Assembly (NCBI GenBank): GCA_963713355.1
Contig: CAVQLK010000001.1
Location: 124,001-188,000, forward strand
Direction of reading: 5' to 3'
DNA from: FEN-1219 sp963713355
GTDB lineage: Bacteria > Pseudomonadota > Gammaproteobacteria > Steroidobacterales > Rariloculaceae
DNA length: 64,000 bases
Shown here: positions 53,968 through 62,600 of the stretch, piece by piece
How the letters are laid out: every line of letters begins with the position of its first letter
Numbering within the stretch: position 1 is the first letter of the stretch
Notes under the pieces: model-generated
Told to the model about the DNA's origin: nothing
Databases searched by the model: none
The model's input: the letters and a program-made list of their open reading frames with translations, nothing else
Program-made: the position numbers and the translations under genes

Positions 53968-55836
53968 TCAGCGGTACGCTCGGGCCTGGAGGTTGAAGAG
54001 GTGGGCATAGCGGCCCTGCCGCGCGATGAGCTCTTCGTGCGTGCCCTGCTCGACGACGCGCCCTTCGTCTAGCACGACGATCTGATCGGCGTAGCGCACC
54101 GTCGAGAACCGGTGCGAGATCAGGATCGCGATCCGGTCGTGCGTCAGCGAGCGGAAGTGCTCGAAGATCTGCGCTTCCGTCTCGGCATCCATGGCCGCCG
54201 TCGGCTCGTCGAGCACGAGGATCTCAGCGCGCGTGCGCATGAAAGCGCGCGCGAGCGCGACGCGCTGCCACTGCCCGCCCGAGAGCTCCTGGCCGTTGTT
54301 GAACCAGCGGCCGAGCTGCGTCTCGAACGCGGCCGGCAACTGGCCGATGAAGTCCGCTGCCTGGCCCTTCGCGGCCGCCTCCTGCCACCGCTCGCGGTCG
54401 TCGAACGCCGCGACGTCGCCCGCGCCGATGTTTTCGCCGACCGTGAGCTGATAACGGTTGAAGTCCTGAAAGATCACCCCGATGCGCTGTCGCAGCGCGA
54501 CGGGATCCCACTCGCGCAGATCGCGGCCCTGATAGCGCACGGTGCCGCGCGTCGGCGCATACAAGCCCGCGAGCAGCTTCACGAGCGTCGTTTTACCCGA
54601 GCCGTTCGAGCCGACGAGCGCAACGCTTTGACCGGGCCGTACGTGCAACGTGACGTCACGCAGCGCAGGCGTAGCGGCGCCTGGGTAGGCGAACGCCACT
54701 CCGTCGAATTCGATCCCGGCCCGCACGTCGACGCCCGTCGTCGCCGTCCCGTACGCGCCGGCGGACGGCTGCTCGAGGTAATCGTAGAGGTTCGAGAGAT
54801 ACAGGTTGTCCTCGTACATTCCGCCAATCGCGCTCAGCATCGCCGCGACGGCCGACTGACCTTGCCGGAAGAGCAGCAAGTACATCGTCATCTCGCCGAG
54901 CGAGATCGCGCCGTCGATCGTCGCGAACGCGATCCAGGCATAGGCGCCGTAGAACGCCGCGCTCGCGACGAGGCCGAGCACGAAGCCCCAGCCATCGCGG
55001 CGGACCGTGAGCCGCCTCTCCTCGTCATAGATGCGCCGGAAGATCTCGCGAAAACGCGCGAGCAGTCGCGCGCCGAGGTCGAACAGCTTGACCTCTTTGG
55101 CGTGATCCTCGCGCGCGAGCACGATCTCGAGATATCCCAGCATGCGGCGGTCGGGGCTGCGCCACTGAAACGCGCGGAAACGTTCGCCGGAGAAGCGCGT
55201 CTCGGCGATGAAGGCCGGCAATCCTGCCACGACGAGGATCGCGACGGCCCACGGCGAGAACGCGAGCAAGAGACCTGCATAGCTCGCGAGCGAGACGGCG
55301 TTCTGCGCGAGCGCGAACGTGCGATTCACGAGCGACAGCGGCCGGACCGACGCCTCCTGCCGCGCGCGATTCAGCTTGTCGTAGAGCTCCGAGTCCTCGA
55401 ATTGCGCGAGCGTCAGCGTCAGCGCTTTGTCGAGAATCAAGAGGTTCACGCGCTGCGACAGCAGCACTCGCAGCAGCGAGTGGCAAAAGTTGATTCCGCG
55501 CTGTACGCCCGACAATGCGGCGACGAGCACGCCTTCGAGCGCAACGAGCCACAGCACACCGGCGTAGTCGGGCGCGCCACCCGCGCGATTCGCGTCGATC
55601 GCAGCGACTACGGCGTCGACGATGAGCTTGCCCAGGTACGCGACGCCGGCCGGCATGAGACCTCCGGCGAGCGTCAGTAACCCTAGCGAAATCGTAAGCC
55701 CGCGATGCGTCGACCAGACGAGCGCGATCGCTCGACGGCTGTAGCGCCAGAAGCCGAGGTAATCGTCGAGCGCTTGGCGGCCGGAACGTTTTTCCGCGGG
55801 CGCGAGCGGCGCGTGCCTACCAGTGTGAGAGCTCAT
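53968..55836 (-). CDS. ABC exporter, fused membrane and ATP-binding domains
   Basis: Half-transporter of 622 residues: an N-terminal type I exporter membrane domain with six spans (about 45-330) and a C-terminal ATPase with Walker A VGSNGSGKTTLVKLLAG, Q-loop IGVIFQDFNRYQ, signature QELSGGQWQRVALARAF, Walker B ILVLDEPTAAMD and H-loop ISHRFSTV. It should act as a homodimer exporting an unknown substrate (lipid, peptide or drug). Convergent with the YbhB-like gene; its start is 71 bp from the trp leader and divergent to it. Confidence 0.88.
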   Translation of the reverse strand: MSSHTGRHAPLAPAEKRSGRQALDDYLGFWRYSRRAIALVWSTHRGLTISLGLLTLAGGLMPAGVAYLGKLIVDAVVAAIDANRAGGAPDYAGVLWLVALEGVLVAALSGVQRGINFCHSLLRVLLSQRVNLLILDKALTLTLAQFEDSELYDKLNRARQEASVRPLSLVNRTFALAQNAVSLASYAGLLLAFSPWAVAILVVAGLPAFIAETRFSGERFRAFQWRSPDRRMLGYLEIVLAREDHAKEVKLFDLGARLLARFREIFRRIYDEERRLTVRRDGWGFVLGLVASAAFYGAYAWIAFATIDGAISLGEMTMYLLLFRQGQSAVAAMLSAIGGMYEDNLYLSNLYDYLEQPSAGAYGTATTGVDVRAGIEFDGVAFAYPGAATPALRDVTLHVRPGQSVALVGSNGSGKTTLVKLLAGLYAPTRGTVRYQGRDLREWDPVALRQRIGVIFQDFNRYQLTVGENIGAGDVAAFDDRERWQEAAAKGQAADFIGQLPAAFETQLGRWFNNGQELSGGQWQRVALARAFMRTRAEILVLDEPTAAMDAETEAQIFEHFRSLTHDRIAILISHRFSTVRYADQIVVLDEGRVVEQGTHEELIARQGRYAHLFNLQARAYR

Positions 55837-55907
55837 TCATCCTTAACAATGCGTCCGGGCCTGGCCGGCTTGACCGGCAGGGAGGCCCCCGGACATACTG
55901 CCCGGCC

Positions 55908-55988
55908 ATGAGCGGACGGCAAACTCATCCTGCCTGCAACGGCCGCTGGTGGCGAGTCTCACCGGCGAAGCGGGTAGTGCGCGCGTAG
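55908..55988 (+). CDS. trpL: trp operon leader peptide with tandem Trp codons
   Basis: A 26-codon reading frame beginning MSGRQTHPACNGRWWRVS with two adjacent TGG codons at 55947-55952 and TAG at 55986-55988. A ribosome stalled at these codons when tryptophan is scarce would cover 55954-55959 and so decide the RNA fold further on. The ribosome binding site is weak by eye (GGAGG is 22 bases upstream). TTGACC at 55870-55875 with CATACT at 55894-55899 is a possible promoter; it would give an almost leaderless message. Confidence 0.75.
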   Translation: MSGRQTHPACNGRWWRVSPAKRVVRA

Positions 55989-56057
55989 AAGACTCTCGTC
56001 CTCTCTCGACCCATGCAGACCCATCTTCGCGATTACCGGAGATGGGTTTTTGTTTTT
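55954..56057 (+). promoter_or_regulatory. trp transcription attenuator
   Basis: Three mutually exclusive pairings are visible. Pause hairpin: GAGTCT (55954-55959) with AGACTC (55990-55995). Antiterminator: CGCG-TA-GAAGA (55982-55992) with TCTTCGCG (56024-56031). Terminator: ACCCATCTTC with GGAGATGGGT (56019-56047), followed by T5-G-T5. The antiterminator strand overlaps the leader stop codon. This is the E. coli-type attenuator layout, placed 30 bp before trpE. Confidence 0.85.
56019..56057 (+). terminator. Intrinsic terminator of the trp attenuator
   Basis: Stem of eight Watson-Crick pairs (ACCCATCT with AGATGGGT), extendable by two more, with a 13-nt loop and the tail TTTTTGTTTTT (56047-56057). 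It is the only strong T-tract hairpin I found in the window. Confidence 0.9.
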
Positions 56058-56086
56058 GGGGTTCAAGTAGCTAAGGCAACAGCATC

Positions 56087-57472
56087 ATGGAGTCACCGTT
56101 CGACATCGCCGCCGATCTCGATACGCCCGTATCGGCCTACATGAAGCTGAAGCCGTTCCGGCCGCGCTTTCTGCTCGAGAGCGTCGAGAGCGGCGAACGG
56201 CTCGCACGCTACTCGTTCATCGGCTTGGGAGAAGCTGTGACGCTCGAGCTCTATCCCGATCGGCTCACGGTCGACGGCAAGTCCGAGCGCCGGCCCGCGA
56301 ACGCGGCCGAATGGCAAACGATGATGCGCGGCGCGGTCGAGCGCGCACCGCTCTTGAAGCCGCAAATCGACGGCATCCCGTTCGACGGCGGACTCGTCGG
56401 CACGACGGGCTACGACGTCGTGCGCTTCTTCGAGCGCCTGCCGCCGAACGCCGAAGAGCGCGACGGGCTGCCGCAGGCCGTCTACGTCGCGCCCGAGTCG
56501 CTGCTCGTGTTCGACCACCTCACGCGGCGCGTCGCGCTGCTGCATGCCGGCGACGAGCGCGACCGCCAGGCGTTGCGGACGGCCGTCGTCAAAGCGCTGC
56601 GCGGCGGCCTCGACGCGCCGGACCGGCCCGGCAAGTTCTCGGCGGCGCAGGCCAGCATGACGCAACGCGAGCACGCGGCGTCGGTGTTGAAGGGTCAGGC
56701 GCACATCAGGGCAGGCGACATCTATCAGATCGTGCTGTCGGTCCGCTTCGCGGGCCGCACCGATCTCCATCCGTTTCAGACCTATCGCGGCCTGCGTCTC
56801 CTGAATCCCTCGCCGTACATGTACTTCTTCGAGCTCGGCGGCCTATGTGTCGCCGGTTCTTCTCCCGAAGCGCTCGTGCGACTCACGGGCCGAACCGCAT
56901 CGTTGCGGCCGATCGCAGGCACACGGCCGCGCGGGCTCACACCGGAGCACGACCTCGCGCTCGAGCACGAGCTGCTCGCGGATCCGAAGGAGAATGCCGA
57001 GCACGTCATGCTCGTCGATCTCGCGCGAAACGATTTGGGCCGCGTCGCGAGCTCCGGGTCCGTGCACGTCGACCCGTACCGCAAGATCGAGCGATACAGC
57101 CACGTCATGCACATCGTCAGCGGCGTGCAGGGGCTCGTCGCTCCGGGGCGCGACGCGTTCGATCTGTTCGCGGCTGCGTTCCCGGCCGGCACGCTCGTCG
57201 GCGCGCCGAAGGTCCGCGCGATGCAGCTGATCGCCGAGCTCGAGCCCACGGGCCGCGGGCTGTACGGCGGCACGGTCGGCTACTTCGCGAAGAACGGCAA
57301 CATGGACCAGGCCATCACGATCCGCACGATGGTGTTCGACGGTGACGAGTACAGTTTTCAGGCGGGGGGCGGCATCGTCGCCGACAGCTCGCCGGAAATG
57401 GAATATCAAGAGGTGCTCGCGAAGAGCGCGATCCTGCGCCGTGCCCTCGAGCTCGCCGAGGAGGGACTATGA
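56087..57472 (+). CDS. trpE: Anthranilate synthase component I
   Basis: Converts chorismate to anthranilate with ammonia supplied by TrpG. It has 461 residues, a little short at the N-terminus compared with the usual 490-500. The tryptophan feedback site LLESVESGERLARYSFIG is present, as are the chorismate-binding core motifs (IRAGDIYQIVLSVRF, PIAGTRPRG, ENAEHVMLVDLARNDLGRV, GAPKVRAMQLI, GGIVADSSPEMEYQE). Start ATG 30 bp after the attenuator terminator. Its stop overlaps the trpG start. Confidence 0.96.
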   Translation: MESPFDIAADLDTPVSAYMKLKPFRPRFLLESVESGERLARYSFIGLGEAVTLELYPDRLTVDGKSERRPANAAEWQTMMRGAVERAPLLKPQIDGIPFDGGLVGTTGYDVVRFFERLPPNAEERDGLPQAVYVAPESLLVFDHLTRRVALLHAGDERDRQALRTAVVKALRGGLDAPDRPGKFSAAQASMTQREHAASVLKGQAHIRAGDIYQIVLSVRFAGRTDLHPFQTYRGLRLLNPSPYMYFFELGGLCVAGSSPEALVRLTGRTASLRPIAGTRPRGLTPEHDLALEHELLADPKENAEHVMLVDLARNDLGRVASSGSVHVDPYRKIERYSHVMHIVSGVQGLVAPGRDAFDLFAAAFPAGTLVGAPKVRAMQLIAELEPTGRGLYGGTVGYFAKNGNMDQAITIRTMVFDGDEYSFQAGGGIVADSSPEMEYQEVLAKSAILRRALELAEEGL

Positions 57473-58041
57473 GCGTGCGCCTCCTGCTCATCGACAATTA
57501 CGACTCCTTTACTTACAACCTCGTCCAGGCATTCCTCGTGCTCGAGGCCGAGGTGCTCGTCTACCGCAACGATGCGCTGACCGTGGACGAGGCGAAGAAG
57601 CTGAAACCGACGCACCTCGTCATCTCGCCGGGACCGGGCCGGCCCGACGACGCCGGCAGCTCGCTGACGATGATCGGCGCCTTCGCAGGCTCCATCCCCG
57701 TGCTCGGCGTGTGCTTGGGCCATCAAAGTATCGTCCAGCACTTCGGCGGCGAGATCATCGGCGCGGCAGCGCTCATGCACGGCAAGACTTCGATCGTCCA
57801 GCACGACGGCGCCACGATCTATCGCAGGCTGTCGAACCCGTTCGAGGTCGGCCGGTACCACTCGCTGGCCGCGAATCGCGAGAGGATGCCGCCGGACCTC
57901 GTCGTCACGGCGCGCACCACCGACGGCGAGATCATGGGCGTGCGGCACCGCAAGCTCGACGTCGAGGGTGTGCAATTCCATCCCGAGAGCGTGTTGACGC
58001 CCGAAGGGCCGCGGCTCTTGCAGAACTTCCTGTATCCATGA
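57469..58041 (+). CDS. trpG: Anthranilate synthase component II (glutamine amidotransferase)
   Basis: Class I glutamine amidotransferase, 190 residues: LLIDNYDSFTYNLVQ, oxyanion strand SPGPGRPDDAG, nucleophile GVCLGHQSI, and the His-Glu pair GVQFHPESVL. It supplies ammonia to TrpE and could also serve folate synthesis if no pabA exists. Overlaps trpE by four bases and trpD by four bases. Confidence 0.96.
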   Translation: MSVRLLLIDNYDSFTYNLVQAFLVLEAEVLVYRNDALTVDEAKKLKPTHLVISPGPGRPDDAGSSLTMIGAFAGSIPVLGVCLGHQSIVQHFGGEIIGAAALMHGKTSIVQHDGATIYRRLSNPFEVGRYHSLAANRERMPPDLVVTARTTDGEIMGVRHRKLDVEGVQFHPESVLTPEGPRLLQNFLYP

Positions 58042-59069
58042 GCGTCGAGGCGCCGCAATTGCTCGAGCGCCTGCTGCGCGGCGAGAGCCTCGACGAGACG
58101 ACGGCGGGCGAGCTGCTTCGCGTGCTGGCCCGCGGTGAGCTTGCGCCGGCGCTCGCGGGCGCGCTGCTCGCCGCGCTACGCGCGAAGGGCGAGACGGCGG
58201 ACGAGATTCGCGGCTTTGCGCGCGCGATGCGTGAGCTCGCGCTACGGCCGGCCATCCCACCGGGCGCCTACGTCGATATCGTCGGCACGGGCGGCGACGG
58301 GTCGGGGAGCTTGAACTTGTCGACGGGCGCGTCGCTGCTCGCAGCCGCGAGCGGGCTGCCCGTCGTCAAGCACGGCAACCGCTCCGTATCGAGCAAGAGC
58401 GGCAGCGCCGACGTGCTCGCCGCGCTCGGGCTGCCGATTCCGCTCGACGAGGCCGCGGCCGGAGCGTGCCTCGCGCAGTGCGGCTTCACGTTCCTCTTCG
58501 CTCCGCACTATCACCCGGCGACGAAGAACATCGCCGCCGTGCGCCAGGCGCTCGGCGTGCGGACGGTGTTCAACATCCTGGGGCCGCTCGCGAATCCGGC
58601 CGCGCCGCCGTTCCACGTCATCGGCGCTTTCAGCGACGCGATGGCCGCGAGCATGGCCGACACGCTGGCCGGTCTGCCGATGACGCGCGCGTTCGTCGTG
58701 CACGGCGAAGCCGGCTGGGACGAGGCGACACCGGCCGGCCCGTTCGTCTGCTACGACGTACGCCCGCGCCGCGTCGAGCGTACGCTGCGCGACCCTCTCG
58801 ATGCCGGCGTCGAGCGCTGCACGCTCGACGACTTGCGCGGCGGCGACGCGGCAAGCAACGCAGCACGCCTCCGCGAAGCGCTCGCGGGCCGCGACACGGC
58901 CGCGCACCGCGACGCGCTCGTTCTCGGGTGCGCGCTGGCGCTCGAGGTTACGGGCATGGAGCCCAATGCACGCAAGGCAGTCTCGCGCGCGCGCAGAGTT
59001 CTCGCGAGCGGCGCCGGCGCGCGACTGCTCGACCGCATCGCAACGTTCGCGAAGGGGCGCAACGTATGA
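58038..59069 (+). CDS. trpD: Anthranilate phosphoribosyltransferase
   Basis: Joins anthranilate to PRPP. It has 343 residues with the signature VDIVGTGGDGSGSLNLSTGASLLAAASGLPVVKHGNRSVSSKSGSADVL and FAPHYHPATKNIAAVRQALGVRTVFNILGPLANP. The ATG overlaps the trpG stop, the stop overlaps trpC. The long frame upstream (from 57342) lies in trpE/trpG antiphase and is not coding. Confidence 0.96.
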   Translation: MSVEAPQLLERLLRGESLDETTAGELLRVLARGELAPALAGALLAALRAKGETADEIRGFARAMRELALRPAIPPGAYVDIVGTGGDGSGSLNLSTGASLLAAASGLPVVKHGNRSVSSKSGSADVLAALGLPIPLDEAAAGACLAQCGFTFLFAPHYHPATKNIAAVRQALGVRTVFNILGPLANPAAPPFHVIGAFSDAMAASMADTLAGLPMTRAFVVHGEAGWDEATPAGPFVCYDVRPRRVERTLRDPLDAGVERCTLDDLRGGDAASNAARLREALAGRDTAAHRDALVLGCALALEVTGMEPNARKAVSRARRVLASGAGARLLDRIATFAKGRNV

Positions 59070-59902
59070 CGTTTCTTGCGCGCATGGCCGAGTCGAGCCG
59101 CGGGCGAGTCCGCGCCGCGCGAGAGCTCGAAAGCGAGTCCGCTCTCGAGCGGCGTGCGCTCGCCGCAGCCGCCGCGCCGCCGCTTAACCTCGACCGCTTC
59201 GACATCTTCGCAGAGCTCAAGCTGCGCTCGCCAGCCGCCGGCGGCCTCGCCGGCGGCGACTTCGACAAAAGCGCGCAGCTCACGAGCTACGCTCGCGGCG
59301 GCGCAGCCGCCGTCTCGGTGCTGACGGAGCCCACGGAATTTCACGGCGAGCTCGCGCATCTCGCCGACGCGGCCCGGCTGCTCGCCGGCGAGCGGCTTCC
59401 CACGATGCGCAAGGACTTCTTGACCGATCCCTATCAAGTGCTCGAAGCGCGCGCGGCCGGCGCGGGCGGCGTCCTGGTGATCGTCGCGATGCTCGACGAC
59501 GCGACGGTGCGCGCGCTCGTCGACTGTGCGCGCCGCTGCGGGATGTTCGTGCTGCTCGAGGCGTTCGACCGCGTCGATCTCGAGCGGCTTGCGGCGTACG
59601 ATGTGCCGCCGTCGCCTGGCCCGCCGATCCTCGCAGGCGTGAACTGCCGCGACCTGCGCGACCTCCAAGTGCGTTTCGAGCGCTTCGCCGAGCTCAGCTC
59701 CCACCTGCCGCGGCACCTGCCGACGGTCGCCGAGAGCGGCATCGGCAGCGCGGTGCAGGTCGAGGCCGTGGCGAAGAGCGGCTATCGGCTCGCCCTGATC
59801 GGCTCGGCGCTGATGCGCTCCGCGGAGCCGGTGAGAGCGCTCGAGGATTTGCTCGCCGCGGGTCGCGCGGCAGTCACAAGGAGGAAGGCCCGATGTTCGT
59901 GA
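59066..59902 (+). CDS. trpC: Indole-3-glycerol-phosphate synthase
   Basis: Closes the indole ring from carboxyphenylamino-deoxyribulose phosphate. It has 278 residues; IFAELKLRSPAAGGL (catalytic Lys), AVSVLTEPTEFHG, TMRKDFLTDPYQVLEARAAGA, GVNCRDLRDLQV and TVAESGIGS fit the TIM-barrel family. Unusually alanine-rich, but all catalytic positions look present. Starts inside trpD's last codons and overlaps trpF by 10 bases. Confidence 0.95.
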   Translation: MTFLARMAESSRGRVRAARELESESALERRALAAAAAPPLNLDRFDIFAELKLRSPAAGGLAGGDFDKSAQLTSYARGGAAAVSVLTEPTEFHGELAHLADAARLLAGERLPTMRKDFLTDPYQVLEARAAGAGGVLVIVAMLDDATVRALVDCARRCGMFVLLEAFDRVDLERLAAYDVPPSPGPPILAGVNCRDLRDLQVRFERFAELSSHLPRHLPTVAESGIGSAVQVEAVAKSGYRLALIGSALMRSAEPVRALEDLLAAGRAAVTRRKARCS

Positions 59903-60576
59903 AGATCTGCGGCTTGAATAGCGGTGAGGCCGTGGAGGCCGCCGTCGCGGCCGGCGCCGATGCGCTCGGGTTCGTCTTTGCCGAGTCGCCGCGGCAGGTC
60001 ACGGCGGAACAAGCGAAAGCGCTCTGTGCGGGCGTGCCCGCACACGTCGCGCGCGTCGCCGTGATGCGCCACCCGCACAAGGCGGACTGGGAGCGCGTCA
60101 TCGAGGTTTTCGAGCCGACCTGGCTGCAGACCGATGCCGAGGATTTCCGCTGGATCAAATTGCCCGCGAGCTGCGCGCCACTGCCCGTCTATCGCGACGC
60201 CAACGCCCCGGCGGACTCGGACCTGCCGGACCGCCTGCTGTTCGAAGGCACGCACAGCGGCAGCGGCCGCGTCGCCGACTGGGACGAGGCGAGCGGCCTC
60301 GCGCGCGTCGCCGAGGTCATCCTCGCGGGCGGCTTGACCGCCGACAATGTCGCCGACGCCGTGACTTTCGTGCGTCCCTGGGGCGTCGACGTCTCGAGCG
60401 GCGTCGAGCGCGCCCGTGGCGAGAAAGACCCTGTCAAAATACGGGAATTCGTCGCCCGCGTGCGGGCGATCGACGAGGGCAGGGATGCCCGAGGTAGAGC
60501 AACGCCGGGAGCGGTTGCCGACGAGGGCAGGGATGCCCGAGGTAGAGCAACGCCGGGAGCGGTTGCCGAGGAGTGA
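59893..60576 (+). CDS. trpF: Phosphoribosylanthranilate isomerase with repeat-coded tail
   Basis: Amadori isomerase of the tryptophan pathway. Residues 1-193 form the normal TIM barrel (FVKICGLNSGEAVEAAVAAGADALGFVF, VILAGGLTADNVADAV, GVDVSSGVE). Residues 194-227 are two copies of a 16-residue block (DEGRDARGRATPGAVA) made by the 48-bp tandem repeat at 60472-60567, an extension that normal TrpF lacks. Start ATG with GAGGAAGG upstream. It ends overlapping the trpB start region. Confidence 0.94.
   Translation: MFVKICGLNSGEAVEAAVAAGADALGFVFAESPRQVTAEQAKALCAGVPAHVARVAVMRHPHKADWERVIEVFEPTWLQTDAEDFRWIKLPASCAPLPVYRDANAPADSDLPDRLLFEGTHSGSGRVADWDEASGLARVAEVILAGGLTADNVADAVTFVRPWGVDVSSGVERARGEKDPVKIREFVARVRAIDEGRDARGRATPGAVADEGRDARGRATPGAVAEE
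60472..60567 (+). repeat. 48-bp tandem repeat, two identical copies, trpF/trpB junction
   Basis: Two 48-bp units starting GACGAGGGCAGGGATGCCCG at 60472 and 60520, apparently identical. Each carries GGGCAGGGATGCCC, an inverted arm around AGGGAT. The unit is 16 codons long and is read in frame as the end of TrpF; the last bases supply the GAGGAG ribosome binding site region of trpB. Same family and orientation relative to transcription as the repeat at 12063-12158. Confidence 0.92.
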
Positions 60577-60578
60577 GC

Positions 60579-61823
60579 ATGGAAACGAAGGAACGAGAGG
60601 CGTTGCTCGCGGCACTGCTCGAGGGGAGGCTGCCCGACCGCAACGGGCGCTTCGGCCCGTTCGGCGGCCGCTATGTGCCCGAGACCTTGATGCCGGCGAT
60701 CGAGCGCCTCATGCACGGCGTCGACCATATCTTGCCGTCGAAGGAATTTCAGGCCGCGCTCGCGCGCGAGCTCGCAGGCTGGGCCGGCCGCCCGACGGCG
60801 CTGACGTCCGTGCCCTCGCTCGGGCGGCGCTGGGGCGCCGACGTCTGGCTCAAGCGCGAGGACCTCGCGCACACGGGCGCGCACAAGATCAACAACGGCA
60901 TCGGCCAAGCGTTGCTCGCGAAGGCGTTGGGTGCGACTCGTGTCGTCGCGGAGACGGGCGCCGGCCAGCACGGAGTCGCATCCGCCGCGGCCTGCGCGCG
61001 GGTCGGTTTGCCGTGCACGGTATACATGGGCGAGATCGATGTCGCACGGCAGGCTCCGAACGTCGAGCGTATGCGCCGCTTCGGCGCGACCGTCGTCGCA
61101 GTGAAATCCGGCGACCGGACACTACGCGCCGCGATCGACGAAGCGATTCGCGACTGGGTGTCGGATCCCGTCGGCACGTACTACTTGCTCGGCTCGGCGA
61201 TCGGACCGCATCCGTATCCGTATCTCGTGCGGCAACTCCAGGCCGTCATCGGCCGCGAGGCGCGCGCGCAGATGCTCGCCGAAGCCGGCGGATTACCCGA
61301 CGCGGTGTTCGCCTGCGTCGGCGGCGGCTCCAACGCGATTGGCATGTTCCACGGCTTCCTTGCCGATCGCAGCGTCAAGCTTTTCGGTGTCGAGGCCGGC
61401 GGCCGCGGCCCCGCGCTCGGCGACCACTCGGCGACGTTGTCGTACGGCAAGCCCGGCGTGCTGCATGGAACGCACACGATGCTGCTCTACGACAAGCACG
61501 GGCAGATCCAGGAAACGCATTCGATCTCGGCGGGGCTCGATTATCCCGGTGTCGGGCCGGAGCACGCGCTGCTGCAAGCCGTCGGCCGCGTCGACTACGT
61601 CACGGCCGGCGACGACGAGACGCTCGCAGCGCTCGAGGAGCTCACGGCCTGCGAAGGAATTTTGCCGGCGCTCGAGAGCTCGCATGCGCTTGCCGGCGCG
61701 AAGCGCTGGGCCGCGACGAAGCCCGGCGCGCGTATCCTCGTCGGCCTTTCGGGCCGCGGCGACAAGGACATGCCGATACTTGCGAAGTACCCGCTTGCCG
61801 ATCGCCAACATGCAGCCGCGTGA
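60579..61823 (+). CDS. trpB: Tryptophan synthase beta chain
   Basis: PLP enzyme that condenses indole and serine. It has 414 residues from the ATG at 60579, which has GGAG at good spacing; an in-frame GTG six bases earlier overlaps the trpF stop. PLP lysine in EDLAHTGAHKINNGIGQALLA, phosphate loop VGGGSNAIGMF, and the GAGQHGVA(S) segment are typical. The N-terminus RFGPFGGRYVPETLMPAI is canonical. Overlaps trpA by 14 bases. Confidence 0.96.
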   Translation: METKEREALLAALLEGRLPDRNGRFGPFGGRYVPETLMPAIERLMHGVDHILPSKEFQAALARELAGWAGRPTALTSVPSLGRRWGADVWLKREDLAHTGAHKINNGIGQALLAKALGATRVVAETGAGQHGVASAAACARVGLPCTVYMGEIDVARQAPNVERMRRFGATVVAVKSGDRTLRAAIDEAIRDWVSDPVGTYYLLGSAIGPHPYPYLVRQLQAVIGREARAQMLAEAGGLPDAVFACVGGGSNAIGMFHGFLADRSVKLFGVEAGGRGPALGDHSATLSYGKPGVLHGTHTMLLYDKHGQIQETHSISAGLDYPGVGPEHALLQAVGRVDYVTAGDDETLAALEELTACEGILPALESSHALAGAKRWAATKPGARILVGLSGRGDKDMPILAKYPLADRQHAAA

Positions 61824-62580
61824 GCGCATTCGGACGGCGCTCGCGCGCGACATTGCCAAGCGCGAGCGGCCGGCCGTCGTCGCGTACATCACGGCCGGCT
61901 ACCCGGAGCCGCACGAGTTCTTGAGCGTGCTGCGCGCCGTCAGCGGCGCCTGCGATGCCGTCGAGATCGGCGTACCGTTCTCGGATCCGATGGCCGACGG
62001 CGTCACGATCCAGCGCTCGAGCCAACATGCGATCGAGCGCGGCGTGAATCTCGGCTGGATCTTGGACGAGCTCGAGCGGCGCGACTTCGAGCTCACGGCG
62101 CCCGTGCTGCTGATGAGCTATCTGAATCCGCTGCTCGCGTTCGGCTACGACGCGCTCGCCGCGCGCGCGGCCGAGGTCGGCGTCTGCGGCTTCATCGTTC
62201 CGGATTTGCCGTACGAGGAAAGCGCACCCTTCAAAGCGGCGCTCGAGCCGCACGCGCTCGCGCTCGTGCAGATGGTCACCCCGGCGACGCCGCCGGAGCG
62301 CGTCAAGCGACTCTGCGCCGCGAGCCAAGGCTTCGTCTATGCCGTGACACGCACCGGTGTCACGGGCGACGTCGCGCTGCCGCCGGAGACGGCGGCGTAT
62401 CTGGCCGCCGTCAAAGCGGCGTCGAGCTTGCCCGTCTGCGCCGGCTTCGGAGTGCGCCGCGCCGAGCAGGTGGCGCTGATCGGGAAGCACGCCGACGGCG
62501 TCATCGTCGGGTCGGCGCTCGTCGAGGTCCTCGAGCGCGGCGCCGACCCGGCCTCGTTCTTGCAGTCGCTCTATAGTTGA
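61810..62580 (+). CDS. trpA: Tryptophan synthase alpha chain
   Basis: Splits indole-3-glycerol phosphate and passes indole to TrpB. It has 256 residues; catalytic Glu in VEIGVPFSDPMADGVTIQ, Asp in VPDLPYEES, plus VYAVTRTGVTG and VGSALVEVL. The ATG at 61810 lies inside trpB, a normal coupled overlap. End of the seven-gene trp operon, though the next gene follows at 20 bp. Confidence 0.96.
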   Translation: MQPRERIRTALARDIAKRERPAVVAYITAGYPEPHEFLSVLRAVSGACDAVEIGVPFSDPMADGVTIQRSSQHAIERGVNLGWILDELERRDFELTAPVLLMSYLNPLLAFGYDALAARAAEVGVCGFIVPDLPYEESAPFKAALEPHALALVQMVTPATPPERVKRLCAASQGFVYAVTRTGVTGDVALPPETAAYLAAVKAASSLPVCAGFGVRRAEQVALIGKHADGVIVGSALVEVLERGADPASFLQSLYS

Positions 62581-62600
62581 GCCATGAAGGATCCGCGGCC

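Noticed and set aside
54112..55680. 522-codon plus-strand frame opposite the ABC exporter
   Set aside because: Composition typical of an antisense GC-rich shadow; the minus strand has a complete exporter with all ATPase motifs.
55837..56086. Region before trpE considered as a TRAP or T-box type leader
   Set aside because: No series of GAG/TAG triplets and no T-box sequence; the tandem Trp codons plus three alternative helices fit ribosome-mediated attenuation instead.
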